Part shown: positions 1 to 5,655 of the stretch, piece after piece
How positions within the stretch are numbered: position 1 is the stretch's first letter
How the letters are laid out: each line of letters starts with the position of its first letter
NCBI GenBank assembly: GCA_947474415.1
Contig: CANJKD010000175.1
Span: forward strand, 1 to 5,911
Origin: Burkholderiales bacterium
Lineage (GTDB): Bacteria; Pseudomonadota; Gammaproteobacteria; Burkholderiales; Burkholderiaceae_C
Direction of reading: 5' to 3'
Length of the DNA: 5,911 nucleotides
Translations under genes and position numbers: made by a program
The notes under the pieces: model-generated
Told to the model about the DNA's origin: nothing
Databases searched by the model: none
Seen by the model: the letters and a program-made list of their open reading frames with translations, nothing else

Positions 1-1013
1 GCATCGGCCTGCAGCAGCGCGCGTAGCATGCCGGTGGTGTTGGCGTCACCGCCGGCGCCGGGGTTGTCTTGCGTGTCGGCGATGACGACCGGCTTGTCGG
101 CCACGGCTGCCGGCGACAGCGACAGCGCGATGGCTTGTTCCACTGCCGCCAGCGGCTCATGCAGGTCCACGGTCCAGTCGGCGCGGCGGGCCACGGCCAC
201 TTCGGTGTGCAGGCTGTGCACGGCTTCGCGAACCACGGCTGCATCGGCGCCATAGCCGAACAACACCGGCCCGCACTCCTTGAAGTCGGCGGCCGAGAAA
301 CCCATCGAGAAGTTCAGCTCCACATCGTGCTGCGCTTCGAGTCGTTCGATCAGGGTGATCACCGAACGCGCGGGTTCCATCAGCGTGCACTGCGCGTTCA
401 GCGGCAGCAGGAAGGGCACGCGTTCGGCGTGCATCGGGCGCGCCGCTGCCGAGGCGCTCAGCCGCCGGGCCAGCATCTGCGCCGCGCGTTCGCCGGTCGC
501 ACGCATGTCGACGTGCGGGTAGGTTCGGTAGGCGGTCATCGCGCTCGCCAGGCGCAACATGCGTGCGGTGACGTTGGCGTGCAGGTCGAGGCTCGTCACG
601 ATGGGCATCTGCGGCCCGACCACGGCGCGCAGGCGTTCGAGCAACTCGCCCTCGGCGTCGTCGGTGCACTCGGCCACGGCGGCACCGTGCAGATCGAGGA
701 AGATGGCGTCGAAGCCACCCGCTTGCGCATCGGCCACAAGCTCGGCACAGATGCGCTCGACGGCCTCGGCGGTGATGCGGTTCGACGGCATCGCGCCGGC
801 CCACACCGAAGGGACGAGCGTCCAGCCGAGGCCGACTGCGGCCTGTGCGAAGCCGCCGAGTGCGGTGCTGGTGGCCGCCATCTGTGCCAGCATGGCCGCA
901 CCGCGCGCATAGGCCGGGTAGCCGGCGCCGCAGGTGAAGGCTGCCCAGTCGGCCGGAGAGGGCGCGAAGGTGTTGGTCTCGTGGTGGAAGCCGGCTGCGA
1001 AGATTCGGGTCAT
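1..1013 (-). CDS. M81 family metallopeptidase (MlrC-like), 3' end cut by window edge
   Basis: The reading frame starts at ATG 1013-1011 and stays open to base 1, giving 337 residues; the family is usually near 490-500, so about the last third is missing. It begins MTRIFAAGFHHETNTFAPSP, with the family's HETNTF motif at 11-16. LDLHGA lies at 106-111 and SLDLHANVT at 141-149. D143, H145 and H167 reproduce the D-x-H...H pattern that, as I recall, binds zinc in the microcystinase MlrC (Asp167, His169, His191, with the same 22-residue gap). The MlrC C-terminal domain opens around residue 308 with IADTQDNPGAGGDANTTG. The protein is probably a cytoplasmic zinc hydrolase. Most homologues have no known substrate, and microcystin breakdown should not be assumed. 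There is no Shine-Dalgarno before the start; the ATG overlaps the upstream gene's stop as ATGA, suggesting translational coupling. Family assignment is firm, function is not. Confidence 0.93.
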   Translation of the reverse strand, partial: MTRIFAAGFHHETNTFAPSPADWAAFTCGAGYPAYARGAAMLAQMAATSTALGGFAQAAVGLGWTLVPSVWAGAMPSNRITAEAVERICAELVADAQAGGFDAIFLDLHGAAVAECTDDAEGELLERLRAVVGPQMPIVTSLDLHANVTARMLRLASAMTAYRTYPHVDMRATGERAAQMLARRLSASAAARPMHAERVPFLLPLNAQCTLMEPARSVITLIERLEAQHDVELNFSMGFSAADFKECGPVLFGYGADAAVVREAVHSLHTEVAVARRADWTVDLHEPLAAVEQAIALSLSPAAVADKPVVIADTQDNPGAGGDANTTGMLRALLQAD

Positions 1014-1792
1014 GACAAAAGTGCGAGTTCCGCCTCGGTGAAGCCGGCTGCCAAGCGCGCGGTGTGGTTGAACGGCGGGCGCAGGCGCGGCGCCTGGTAG
1101 CGCCTGGCGAGCTCGCCGTACAGTGCGACCGGGTCGAGCCCGTCACGCCTGCACAGCCAGCGGTACCAGTGGTTGCCGATCGCGACATGGCCCACCTCAT
1201 CGCGCAGGATGACGCCGAGGATCTCGGCCGCGCGCAGGTCACCGACCTGCTTCAGTTTGGCCTGCATCGGAGGCGCGGCGTCCAGCCCGCGCGCCTCCAG
1301 CGTGCGCGGCACCAGCGCCATGCGCGCGGTGATGTCGTGCGCGGTGCGCTGCGTCATCGCCCACAGGCCATCGTGCGCATCGAACTGGCCGTAGTCGAAG
1401 CCGATCGACTGCAGGTGCTCGCGCAACAGCGTGAAGTGCAGTGCTTCTTCGTTGGCCACGCGCAGCCAGTCGCTGTAGAAAGCCACCGGCATGGCGCTGA
1501 AGCGCCACACCGCATCGAGCGCGAGGTTGATCGCGTTGAACTCGATGTGGGTCACTGCATGCAGCAGCGCCGCTCGCCCTTCGAGTGTGGACGGCGAGCG
1601 CATCGGCACGTCTTTCGGCGGCACGAGGCGGGGCAGGGCGGGACGGCCTGGCAGTGTGGCCGGGGCCGCGAAGACCTCGGCCGGGTCGATGGTGGCCACA
1701 TCGAGGCCGGCGAACAGCGCGCGGGCCTGCGCTGCTTTCTCGGCAGGGTCGGCGAGGCACAGGGCGGCGAGGGCGAGTCGTCTGGGATTCAT
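1010..1792 (-). CDS. DUF455 family ferritin-like protein
   Basis: This 260-residue protein matches the DUF455 (COG2833) ferritin-like family in length and motifs. Helical segments carry a carboxylate/histidine set typical of di-iron four-helix bundles: HIEFN at 82-86 (E84), EEALH at 115-119 (E116, H119), RTLEARGLD at 164-172 (E167) and RDEVGH at 198-203 (E200, H203), followed by the family-typical GNHWYRW at 207-213. The two ExxH motifs and the paired single glutamates support metal binding; this is inferred, since the family has no established reaction. No signal peptide or membrane segment is visible, so it is likely cytoplasmic. The start at 1792 is the first in-frame ATG after the divergent gap. 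Its stop TGA (1012-1010) overlaps the ATG of the MlrC-like gene, making the two a probable operon. It diverges from the gamma-carbonic anhydrase gene across only 37 bases. Confidence 0.92.
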   Translation of the reverse strand: MNPRRLALAALCLADPAEKAAQARALFAGLDVATIDPAEVFAAPATLPGRPALPRLVPPKDVPMRSPSTLEGRAALLHAVTHIEFNAINLALDAVWRFSAMPVAFYSDWLRVANEEALHFTLLREHLQSIGFDYGQFDAHDGLWAMTQRTAHDITARMALVPRTLEARGLDAAPPMQAKLKQVGDLRAAEILGVILRDEVGHVAIGNHWYRWLCRRDGLDPVALYGELARRYQAPRLRPPFNHTARLAAGFTEAELALLS

Positions 1793-1795
1793 CTC

Positions 1796-1801
1796 TAGAA
1801 T
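1796..1801 (+). promoter_or_regulatory. Candidate -10 element for the gamma-CA gene
   Basis: TAGAAT matches the sigma-70 -10 consensus at five of six positions in an otherwise GC-rich region. It lies 28 bases before the ATG at 1830, which would leave a leader of about 20 bases. No good TTGACA-like -35 box lies 16-18 bases upstream, so the call rests on the -10 alone. It shares bases 1800-1801 with a candidate -10 on the opposite strand. Confidence 0.3.
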
Positions 1802-1805
1802 TATC
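1800..1805 (-). promoter_or_regulatory. Candidate -10 element for the DUF455 gene
   Basis: Read on the minus strand this is GATAAT, one mismatch from TATAAT, ending 7 bases before the DUF455 ATG at 1792. Transcription starting 6-8 bases downstream would give an almost leaderless mRNA, which agrees with the absence of a convincing Shine-Dalgarno there. No clear -35 hexamer is present at normal spacing. The evidence is weak. Confidence 0.25.
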
Positions 1806-1818
1806 GGCTCTGACCTTC

Positions 1819-1824
1819 AGGTGA
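1819..1824 (+). promoter_or_regulatory. Ribosome binding site deciding the gamma-CA start
   Basis: AGGTGA lies 5 bases before ATG 1830. There is another in-frame ATG at 1824 and a GTG at 1821, but both lie inside or against this Shine-Dalgarno, so 1830 (protein start MAIYRLDE) is the better choice. Confidence 0.65.
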
Positions 1825-1829
1825 TGCGC

Positions 1830-2354
1830 ATGGCAATCTATCGACTCGACGAACAAACACCGCGCATGGCCGACACGGCCTGGGTTGCAGACAGTGCCCA
1901 AGTGATGGGTCATGTGGAGCTGGCGGAGGACACTAGCGTTTGGTTCGGCGCGGTTCTGCGGGGCGACAACGAGTTGCTGCGCATCGGCAAGGGCTCGAAT
2001 GTGCAGGACGGTGCCATGCTCCATTCCGACCCCGGCTTTCCGGTCACGTTGGGCGATAACGTGAGCGTCGGCCACCGCGTGACGCTGCACGGCTGCACGG
2101 TCGGTGATGGCTCGCTGATTGGCATCGGTGCGGTGGTGCTGAATGGCGCGAAGATCGGCCGCAATTGCCTGGTCGGCGCCGGCGCATTGGTCACCGAAGG
2201 CAAGGAATTTCCCGATGGCTCGATGATCATCGGCTCGCCCGCCAGGGCCGTGCGGGAACTTTCACCGGCGCAGATCGAAGGCATGCGGCGCGGTGCGGCG
2301 CACTACGTGCAGAACGCGAAGCGCTTCAGGGCCGGTTTGGTGAAGATCGGATGA
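1830..2354 (+). CDS. Gamma-class carbonic anhydrase family protein (YrdA/PaaY-like)
   Basis: The gene encodes 174 residues, the usual length for bacterial gamma-CA-like proteins. The body is a left-handed beta-helix built from hexapeptide repeats (for example VSVGHR, GSLIGIGAVV, AKIGRNCLVGAG), followed by a C-terminal helix from about residue 145. Residues typical of the active site are present: R45 and D47 in LRGDN, Q59 and D60 in NVQDG, and the three metal-ligand histidines H65 (HSD), H82 (GHR) and H87 (LHGC). The 5-residue gap between the last two equals that of the archaeal enzyme Cam (His117/His122). The family forms trimers with metal at subunit interfaces. Reversible CO2 hydration is plausible, but many bacterial members (YrdA, PaaY, CaiE) show little activity or have other roles. 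It is first in a plus-strand group with hslO and the copD-like gene. Confidence 0.95.
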   Translation: MAIYRLDEQTPRMADTAWVADSAQVMGHVELAEDTSVWFGAVLRGDNELLRIGKGSNVQDGAMLHSDPGFPVTLGDNVSVGHRVTLHGCTVGDGSLIGIGAVVLNGAKIGRNCLVGAGALVTEGKEFPDGSMIIGSPARAVRELSPAQIEGMRRGAAHYVQNAKRFRAGLVKIG

Positions 2355-2380
2355 AGTCGAACCGGTTTTCGACCGACTTC
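2353..2380 (+). other. Hairpin at the gamma-CA stop codon
   Basis: GAAGTCG (2353-2359) is the exact reverse complement of CGACTTC (2374-2380). Inside it, GTCGAA (2356-2361) can pair instead with TTCGAC (2368-2373) around CCGGTT, so two alternative stems compete. The structure overlaps the stop codon (2352-2354). No T-run follows, so it is not a standard intrinsic terminator; it may protect the 3' end or be part of the GC-rich repeat spacer. Confidence 0.45.
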
Positions 2381-2415
2381 GCGAGCACGGCGCCGGGCCA
2401 CCCCGACGCGGGCGA

Positions 2416-2465
2416 GACCCCAAGGGCACGAAGGCGCTCCTCGTTGCCCCGGGGGGTCGGCGGCC
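2416..2465 (+). repeat. GC-rich hairpin repeat, copy A (upstream of hslO)
   Basis: An imperfect long hairpin: GACCCC (2416-2421) pairs with GGGGTC (2453-2458), and GGGCACGA (2424-2431) pairs with TCGTTGCCC (2441-2449) with one bulged base, around an AGGCGCTCC loop. The 11-base core CACGAAGGCGC (2427-2437), a downstream CTCGT, and a trailing CCCC/GGGGG/TCGGC module recur at 5656-5722. The shared core plus stem-loop suggests a dispersed intergenic element of the kind common in Burkholderiales, but only two copies can be seen here. The rest of the 135-base gap between the gamma-CA gene and hslO shows no ORF or clear promoter. Confidence 0.5.
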
Positions 2466-2489
2466 GCACGCGGCAGTCGGGCGGCGGTC

Positions 2490-3464
2490 ATGAGTGAAAT
2501 CCATAAGTTCCTGTTCGAAGGCCTGCCGGTGCGCGGCATGCTGGTGCGTCTGACTGACAGCTGGCAGGAGGTGCTGGCGCACCGCGCCACCGCGGGCGAT
2601 GCGTTCCCGCCGCCGGTGCGCGTGCTGCTGGGCGAGATGGCGGCGGCTGGCGTGCTGATGCAATCCAACATCCAGTTCAACGGCGCGCTGGTGTTGCAGG
2701 TGTTCGGGGACGGGCCGGTGAAGCTGGCGGTAGCCGAGGTTCAGCCCGACCTGGCGTTTCGCGTCACTGCCAAGGTGGTGGGCGAGGTGCCCGAGGCGGC
2801 GCGCCTGGAAGCCATGCTGAACGTGCACGGCCAGGGCCGTTGCGCGATCACACTCGACCCCAAGGACAAGCTGCCGGGCCAGCAGCCTTATCAGGGCGTG
2901 GTGGCGCTGCACGGTGACCACCGCGAGCCCCTGCAGGCGCTCAGCGAGGTGCTGGAACACTACATGCTGCAGTCGGAACAACTCGACACGCGGCTGATTC
3001 TTGCGGCCGACGACAGTGTGGCCGCCGGCCTGCTGATTCAGCGCCTGCCGGTGCAAGGCGAGGCCAACCTGCAGGGTGGCGCGCGCAACGAAGACCTGAT
3101 CGGCCTCGACGAGGCCTACAATCGCATCGCGTTGCTGGCTGGCACGCTGACGTGCGAGGAACTGCTGACGCTCGATGCCGACACGGTCCTGCGGCGCCTG
3201 TTCTGGCAAGAGCCGTTGCGCCGCTTCGCTCCACAGGCAGGCAGCACCGGCCCGCGTTTCGAGTGCTCCTGCGCACGCACTCGCGTGGGCAGCATGCTCG
3301 TCAGCCTGGGCCGCGACGAGGTCGACAGCATCATCGAAGAGCAGGGCCGGGTCGAGATCGGCTGTGACTTCTGCGGCCGAAAATACCACTTCGACCCGGT
3401 CGATGTGGGCGAACTGTTCACCCCGGCGCATGACCAGCCGCCGGGTTCTGCCGCGACTCATTGA
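2490..3464 (+). CDS. hslO: Hsp33 redox-regulated molecular chaperone
   Basis: This 324-residue protein is a full-length Hsp33, slightly longer than the E. coli protein. The N-terminal chaperone domain includes FLFEGLPVRGMLVRL (7-21), and a linker leads to the C-terminal redox switch. The four zinc-binding cysteines are intact: C259-S-C261 and C292-D-F-C295. The 31-residue spacing from C261 to C292 equals that of E. coli Cys234 to Cys265. In the reduced state these cysteines hold zinc and the chaperone is inactive. Oxidants such as hypochlorite or heat plus peroxide form disulfides, release zinc and unfold the linker, turning it into an ATP-independent cytoplasmic holdase. The start at 2490 gives the expected N-terminus, but the Shine-Dalgarno is weak (GGCGG). 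The gene ends with tandem in-frame stops TGA TGA (3462-3467). No heat-shock promoter is evident in the upstream spacer. Confidence 0.97.
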   Translation: MSEIHKFLFEGLPVRGMLVRLTDSWQEVLAHRATAGDAFPPPVRVLLGEMAAAGVLMQSNIQFNGALVLQVFGDGPVKLAVAEVQPDLAFRVTAKVVGEVPEAARLEAMLNVHGQGRCAITLDPKDKLPGQQPYQGVVALHGDHREPLQALSEVLEHYMLQSEQLDTRLILAADDSVAAGLLIQRLPVQGEANLQGGARNEDLIGLDEAYNRIALLAGTLTCEELLTLDADTVLRRLFWQEPLRRFAPQAGSTGPRFECSCARTRVGSMLVSLGRDEVDSIIEEQGRVEIGCDFCGRKYHFDPVDVGELFTPAHDQPPGSAATH

Positions 3465-3507
3465 TGAGCCACGCTTGAGTCACCATTCTTGATATGCCAC
3501 GATTTCC

Positions 3508-3511
3508 GGAG
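3508..3511 (+). promoter_or_regulatory. Ribosome binding site deciding the copD-like start
   Basis: GGAG lies 6 bases before ATG 3518. The other in-frame ATG at 3494 has no Shine-Dalgarno and would add eight polar, proline-rich residues (MPRFPEPP) before the first membrane helix, so 3518 is preferred. Confidence 0.6.
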
Positions 3512-3517
3512 CCGCCC

Positions 3518-3997
3518 ATGCTGTACGCCATATTGAAGTCGATTCACCTGCTCGCGCTGATCGTCTGGATCGGCGGCATGTTCTTCACGCTGTTCTGCCT
3601 GCGCCCTTCGCTCACGGTGCTCGAAGGGGCAATGCGGCTGCGCCTGATGCAAGAAGTGCTGCGGCGCTTCTTCGGCGTCGTCAGCGTGGCGGCCGTGCTG
3701 GTGCTGCTGTCGGGCGCATGGATGCTGACGAGCGCGGCTCGCAGCGCGTCGAACGCGAGCATCGGCTTCAACATGCCGCTTGACTGGCATGTGATGGTGA
3801 TCGGCGGCGTTCTGATGATCCTGGTCTTCGGCCACATCCGTTTCGTGTTGTTCAGGCGCTTGCAACTTGCCCTGAAGGCCAAGGACGGGCCGGCCGGCGC
3901 GATGGCGCTGGGCCGCATTCGCGCCTGGGTGATGCTGAACTTCGTGATCGGGGTGTTGATCGTCGTCGTGATGCGGCTGGGTTCCGCAGCGCTCTGA
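3518..3997 (+). CDS. CopD family integral membrane protein
   Basis: With the start at 3518 this is a 159-residue hydrophobic protein with four predicted helices near 9-28, 52-72, 90-113 and 136-154. The opening MLYAILKSIHLLALIVWIGG is typical of the CopD/HemJ-like superfamily, where the histidine in the first helix (H10) and the following W-x-G-G are conserved. H91 at the start of helix 3 and H106 within it (FGHIRF) are further possible heme or copper ligands. CopD proteins are linked to copper uptake or tolerance, but short single-domain members like this are mostly uncharacterised, and no copC or other copper gene is nearby. It follows hslO by 53 bases on the same strand and could be co-transcribed. 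It converges on the nadR-like gene with only 13 bases between them. Family is likely; copper transport is inference. Confidence 0.82.
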   Translation: MLYAILKSIHLLALIVWIGGMFFTLFCLRPSLTVLEGAMRLRLMQEVLRRFFGVVSVAAVLVLLSGAWMLTSAARSASNASIGFNMPLDWHVMVIGGVLMILVFGHIRFVLFRRLQLALKAKDGPAGAMALGRIRAWVMLNFVIGVLIVVVMRLGSAAL

Positions 3998-4010
3998 CGC
4001 CGGCTGGGTT

Positions 4011-4670
4011 TCAGGGGCGCGGCAGCAGCGCTTGGCGCTCGCAGTTCGCGTCGCCGCAGCGTTCGCAATGCCAGTGCCAGCGAGCCGGGCCGACATTGGC
4101 ATCGACGGATTCGGCCGGTGGGTCCATCGCGCGGCGCACGCTGGCCATGGCAGATTCCGAACGCGCTGAGCCGGAGCCCGACACGACCGCGTAAACGGCC
4201 CGTGCGCGGCCCAACGCCGCACGCACCCGTGCATCGACCGGTTCGCGTACCTGCGGGCCGTCGCGTTGCAGGCCGTCGGCTTGCCAGGCGACGTCGAGCG
4301 CGGTCAGCAGGGTCAGGTCACAGCGTGCATGGGCGGCCTGTGCGTCGGCATACAGGCTCGTGTCACCGAACACCTGGTCGCTGTAGACCGCGATCATCAG
4401 CGCGGTGGTGTCGGCGATGACGATGTCGTGATCGGCCGCAGTGGCTTCGATGCGGCGTGTCTGCTCGGCGGCGATGTGCGGCTGCTCGTCACGAAGTGGC
4501 GTGCGGCCCCGCGCATCGCAGAACTCGCGGAGGTACTCGCCGACCACCGCGATGCGGCAGGTTGGCGTGGCCAGCGCGGTTCGCAACGCCTGCGCCAGCG
4601 TGGTCTTGCCGGTGCTCTCGGCGCCGACCAGCGCGATCACGAACGCGCCGGTGTTCGCCACGTGAGCCAT
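4011..4670 (-). CDS. NadR-like nicotinamide riboside kinase-type AAA ATPase
   Basis: From ATG 4670 this is a 219-residue P-loop protein. Walker A is GAESTGKTT (16-24), matching NadR's G-x-E-S-[ST]-G-K-[ST]-T. VGEYLREF (43-50) resembles the conserved region after the P-loop, HDIVIADTT (81-89) is a Walker-B-like strand, and DVAWQADGLQRDGP (126-139) resembles the NadR DxxWxxDGLR segment. It therefore looks like the ribosylnicotinamide kinase part of NadR alone, without the NMN adenylyltransferase or DNA-binding domains. The expected reaction is nicotinamide riboside + ATP to NMN + ADP in the cytoplasm. The gene lies 4 bases after pnuC, which fits uptake coupled to phosphorylation. An upstream GTG at 4712 would overlap pnuC and is less likely. 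The C-terminal tail WHWHCERCGDANCE (198-211) holds H199, H201, C202, C205 and C210, a possible metal-binding knuckle. Substrate is inferred from motif and context. Confidence 0.88.
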   Translation of the reverse strand: MAHVANTGAFVIALVGAESTGKTTLAQALRTALATPTCRIAVVGEYLREFCDARGRTPLRDEQPHIAAEQTRRIEATAADHDIVIADTTALMIAVYSDQVFGDTSLYADAQAAHARCDLTLLTALDVAWQADGLQRDGPQVREPVDARVRAALGRARAVYAVVSGSGSARSESAMASVRRAMDPPAESVDANVGPARWHWHCERCGDANCERQALLPRP

Positions 4671-4674
4671 CGCT

Positions 4675-5310
4675 TCAGGCAAGGTCGGCGCGCAGCAGGC
4701 GCCGCCATGCACGCCAGCCGTAGAACGACATCACGATGAACAGGCTGTAAAGCAGCACCGTGAGCCACAGCCCCTTGTAGGCGAACAGCGCGACACTGAC
4801 GACGTTGACGACGATCCAGGCCAGCCAGTTCTCGACATACTTGCGGCCGAGTAGCCACTGGCCGATGACGCTGGCGGCGGTGGGAAAGGCGTCCCACCAG
4901 GGCACGTCGGTGTCGGTGTAGTGCTTCAGGAACCAGCCGGTCGCCGGCCATGCGGCGTAGAGTGCGGCCAGCAGCAGCCAGCGGCCACGCGCCCGCAGTT
5001 CACGCACCTGCAGCGCGTGGCCGTCGGCCTGAGTGCCGCGCAGCCACTGCCACCAGCCCCACAGCGCCACCACCGCGAAGAAGATCTGCAGGCCCGCATC
5101 GCCGTACAGCCGGCTGTTCCAGAACAACGCGAAGTAGAGCAGCGAGCTGACGATGGCAAGCGGCCAGGCCCACGCATTGACGCGCATGTTGAGCAGCACC
5201 ATCTGCAGCGCGAGCACGAAGGCGATGATTTCGAGCCCGCTGACCGGCTCGCCCCACAACGTGAAGGCAGTCGCGAACAGGGGCTGCAAGGATTGCAGCA
5301 GCGTGTCCAT
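4675..5310 (-). CDS. pnuC: Nicotinamide riboside transporter PnuC
   Basis: A 211-residue inner-membrane protein with about seven hydrophobic segments, the usual PnuC size. Diagnostic stretches include the N41..N45..W49-P50 region leading into LAIVSSLLYFALFWNSRLYGD (51-71), the tryptophan-rich WGWWQW (84-89), FPTAASVIGQWLLGRKYVENW (142-162) with W165 and N169, and the C-terminal LLYSLFIVMSFYGWRAW (186-202) followed by positive residues. PnuC proteins carry nicotinamide riboside by facilitated diffusion, and trapping needs a kinase. The adjacent NadR-like kinase 4 bases downstream supports this substrate over thiamine (PnuT) or riboflavin (PnuX) for this member. It starts 40 bases after ftsB. 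That gap is too short for a riboswitch and shows no obvious repressor operator, so transcription probably reads through from eno-ftsB. Confidence 0.95.
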   Translation of the reverse strand: MDTLLQSLQPLFATAFTLWGEPVSGLEIIAFVLALQMVLLNMRVNAWAWPLAIVSSLLYFALFWNSRLYGDAGLQIFFAVVALWGWWQWLRGTQADGHALQVRELRARGRWLLLAALYAAWPATGWFLKHYTDTDVPWWDAFPTAASVIGQWLLGRKYVENWLAWIVVNVVSVALFAYKGLWLTVLLYSLFIVMSFYGWRAWRRLLRADLA

Positions 5311-5350
5311 TCGACTGTTTCTCAGCGCATTTCGCGCAACAGGCCGCAGG

Positions 5351-5629
5351 TCACCGCTTGGCCCGCGCGACCTGCACGTAGATCTCGTCGGGCTTGAGCA
5401 TGCCGAGTTCGTGGCGTGCCCGTTCCTCGACGATCTCCAGGCCTTCCTTCAGGTCGCGCACCTCCGCATCCATCTGCGCGTTTCGTGCCCTGGCCGTGGT
5501 GTTGTCCGACTGCTGGGCCGCCAGCTTCGCCGTCAGGTCCATCATGCGCGGTACGCCACCCTTGCCGAACAAGAGTTCAGCATGCACCAGCGCCAGCAGC
5601 GCGATCAGTGCGATGGAGACGTAGCGCAT
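5351..5629 (-). CDS. ftsB: Cell division protein FtsB (septum formation initiator)
   Basis: The 92-residue protein has the standard FtsB plan: one N-terminal membrane helix (about 3-19), then FGKGGV (21-26), a coiled coil from about 28 to 68 with AAQQ (37-40), ARN (48-50) and DL (59-60), and the conserved block EERARHELGMLKPDE (68-82). These match the E. coli FtsB pattern of FGKNG, AAQQ, ARN and EERARNELSM as I know it. FtsB is a bitopic inner-membrane protein that forms a complex with FtsL and FtsQ and helps activate septal peptidoglycan synthesis. ATG 5629 was chosen because it gives exactly this architecture; a longer in-frame extension to 5704 would run into the repeat spacer and carries no family sequence. 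There is no clear Shine-Dalgarno. Its position just after eno is a widely conserved arrangement. Confidence 0.95.
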   Translation of the reverse strand: MRYVSIALIALLALVHAELLFGKGGVPRMMDLTAKLAAQQSDNTTARARNAQMDAEVRDLKEGLEIVEERARHELGMLKPDEIYVQVARAKR

Positions 5630-5655
5630 CGAAGGCGTGCAGGTCGAACGCCGGA

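Noticed and set aside
1..1013. Microcystin degradation (mlr) gene cluster
   Set aside because: Only the MlrC-like M81 family member is present, with no mlrA, mlrB or mlrD nearby; most M81 proteins are not microcystinases.
69..1100. 343-codon plus-strand ORF opposite the MlrC-like gene
   Set aside because: Low-complexity Arg/Gly/His-rich translation with no family motif; it lies antisense to a frame with clear MlrC motifs and is a by-product of high GC.
157..1242. 361-codon minus-strand ORF overlapping the MlrC-like and DUF455 genes
   Set aside because: It is the neighbouring frame of the same strand, Arg-rich, and spans the junction of two well-supported genes.
1064..1798. 244-codon plus-strand ORF opposite DUF455
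   Set aside because: Antisense shadow; DUF455 motifs are on the minus strand and this translation matches nothing I recognise.
1491..1829. N-terminal extension of the gamma-CA frame by 113 codons
   Set aside because: It runs antisense through DUF455, is Ser/Arg/Ala-rich, and AGGTGA lies right before ATG 1830 where the family sequence begins.
2353..2380. Intrinsic terminator after the gamma-CA gene
   Set aside because: The stem is there but no T-run follows and the loop is long, so it is listed only as a hairpin.
2351..2497. Possible small ORF starting at ATG 2351 in the gamma-CA/hslO spacer
   Set aside because: It consists of the hairpin and repeat region, with no family resemblance and no independent ribosome binding site.
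2262..3461. 399-codon minus-strand ORF opposite hslO
   Set aside because: The longest ORF in the window, but Hsp33 on the other strand has all its zinc cysteines and family motifs; the antisense product is His/Gln/Arg-rich without recognisable domains.
5311..5350. Riboswitch or NAD-responsive operator upstream of pnuC
   Set aside because: Only 40 bases separate it from ftsB; this is too short for known riboswitches and no convincing palindrome was seen.
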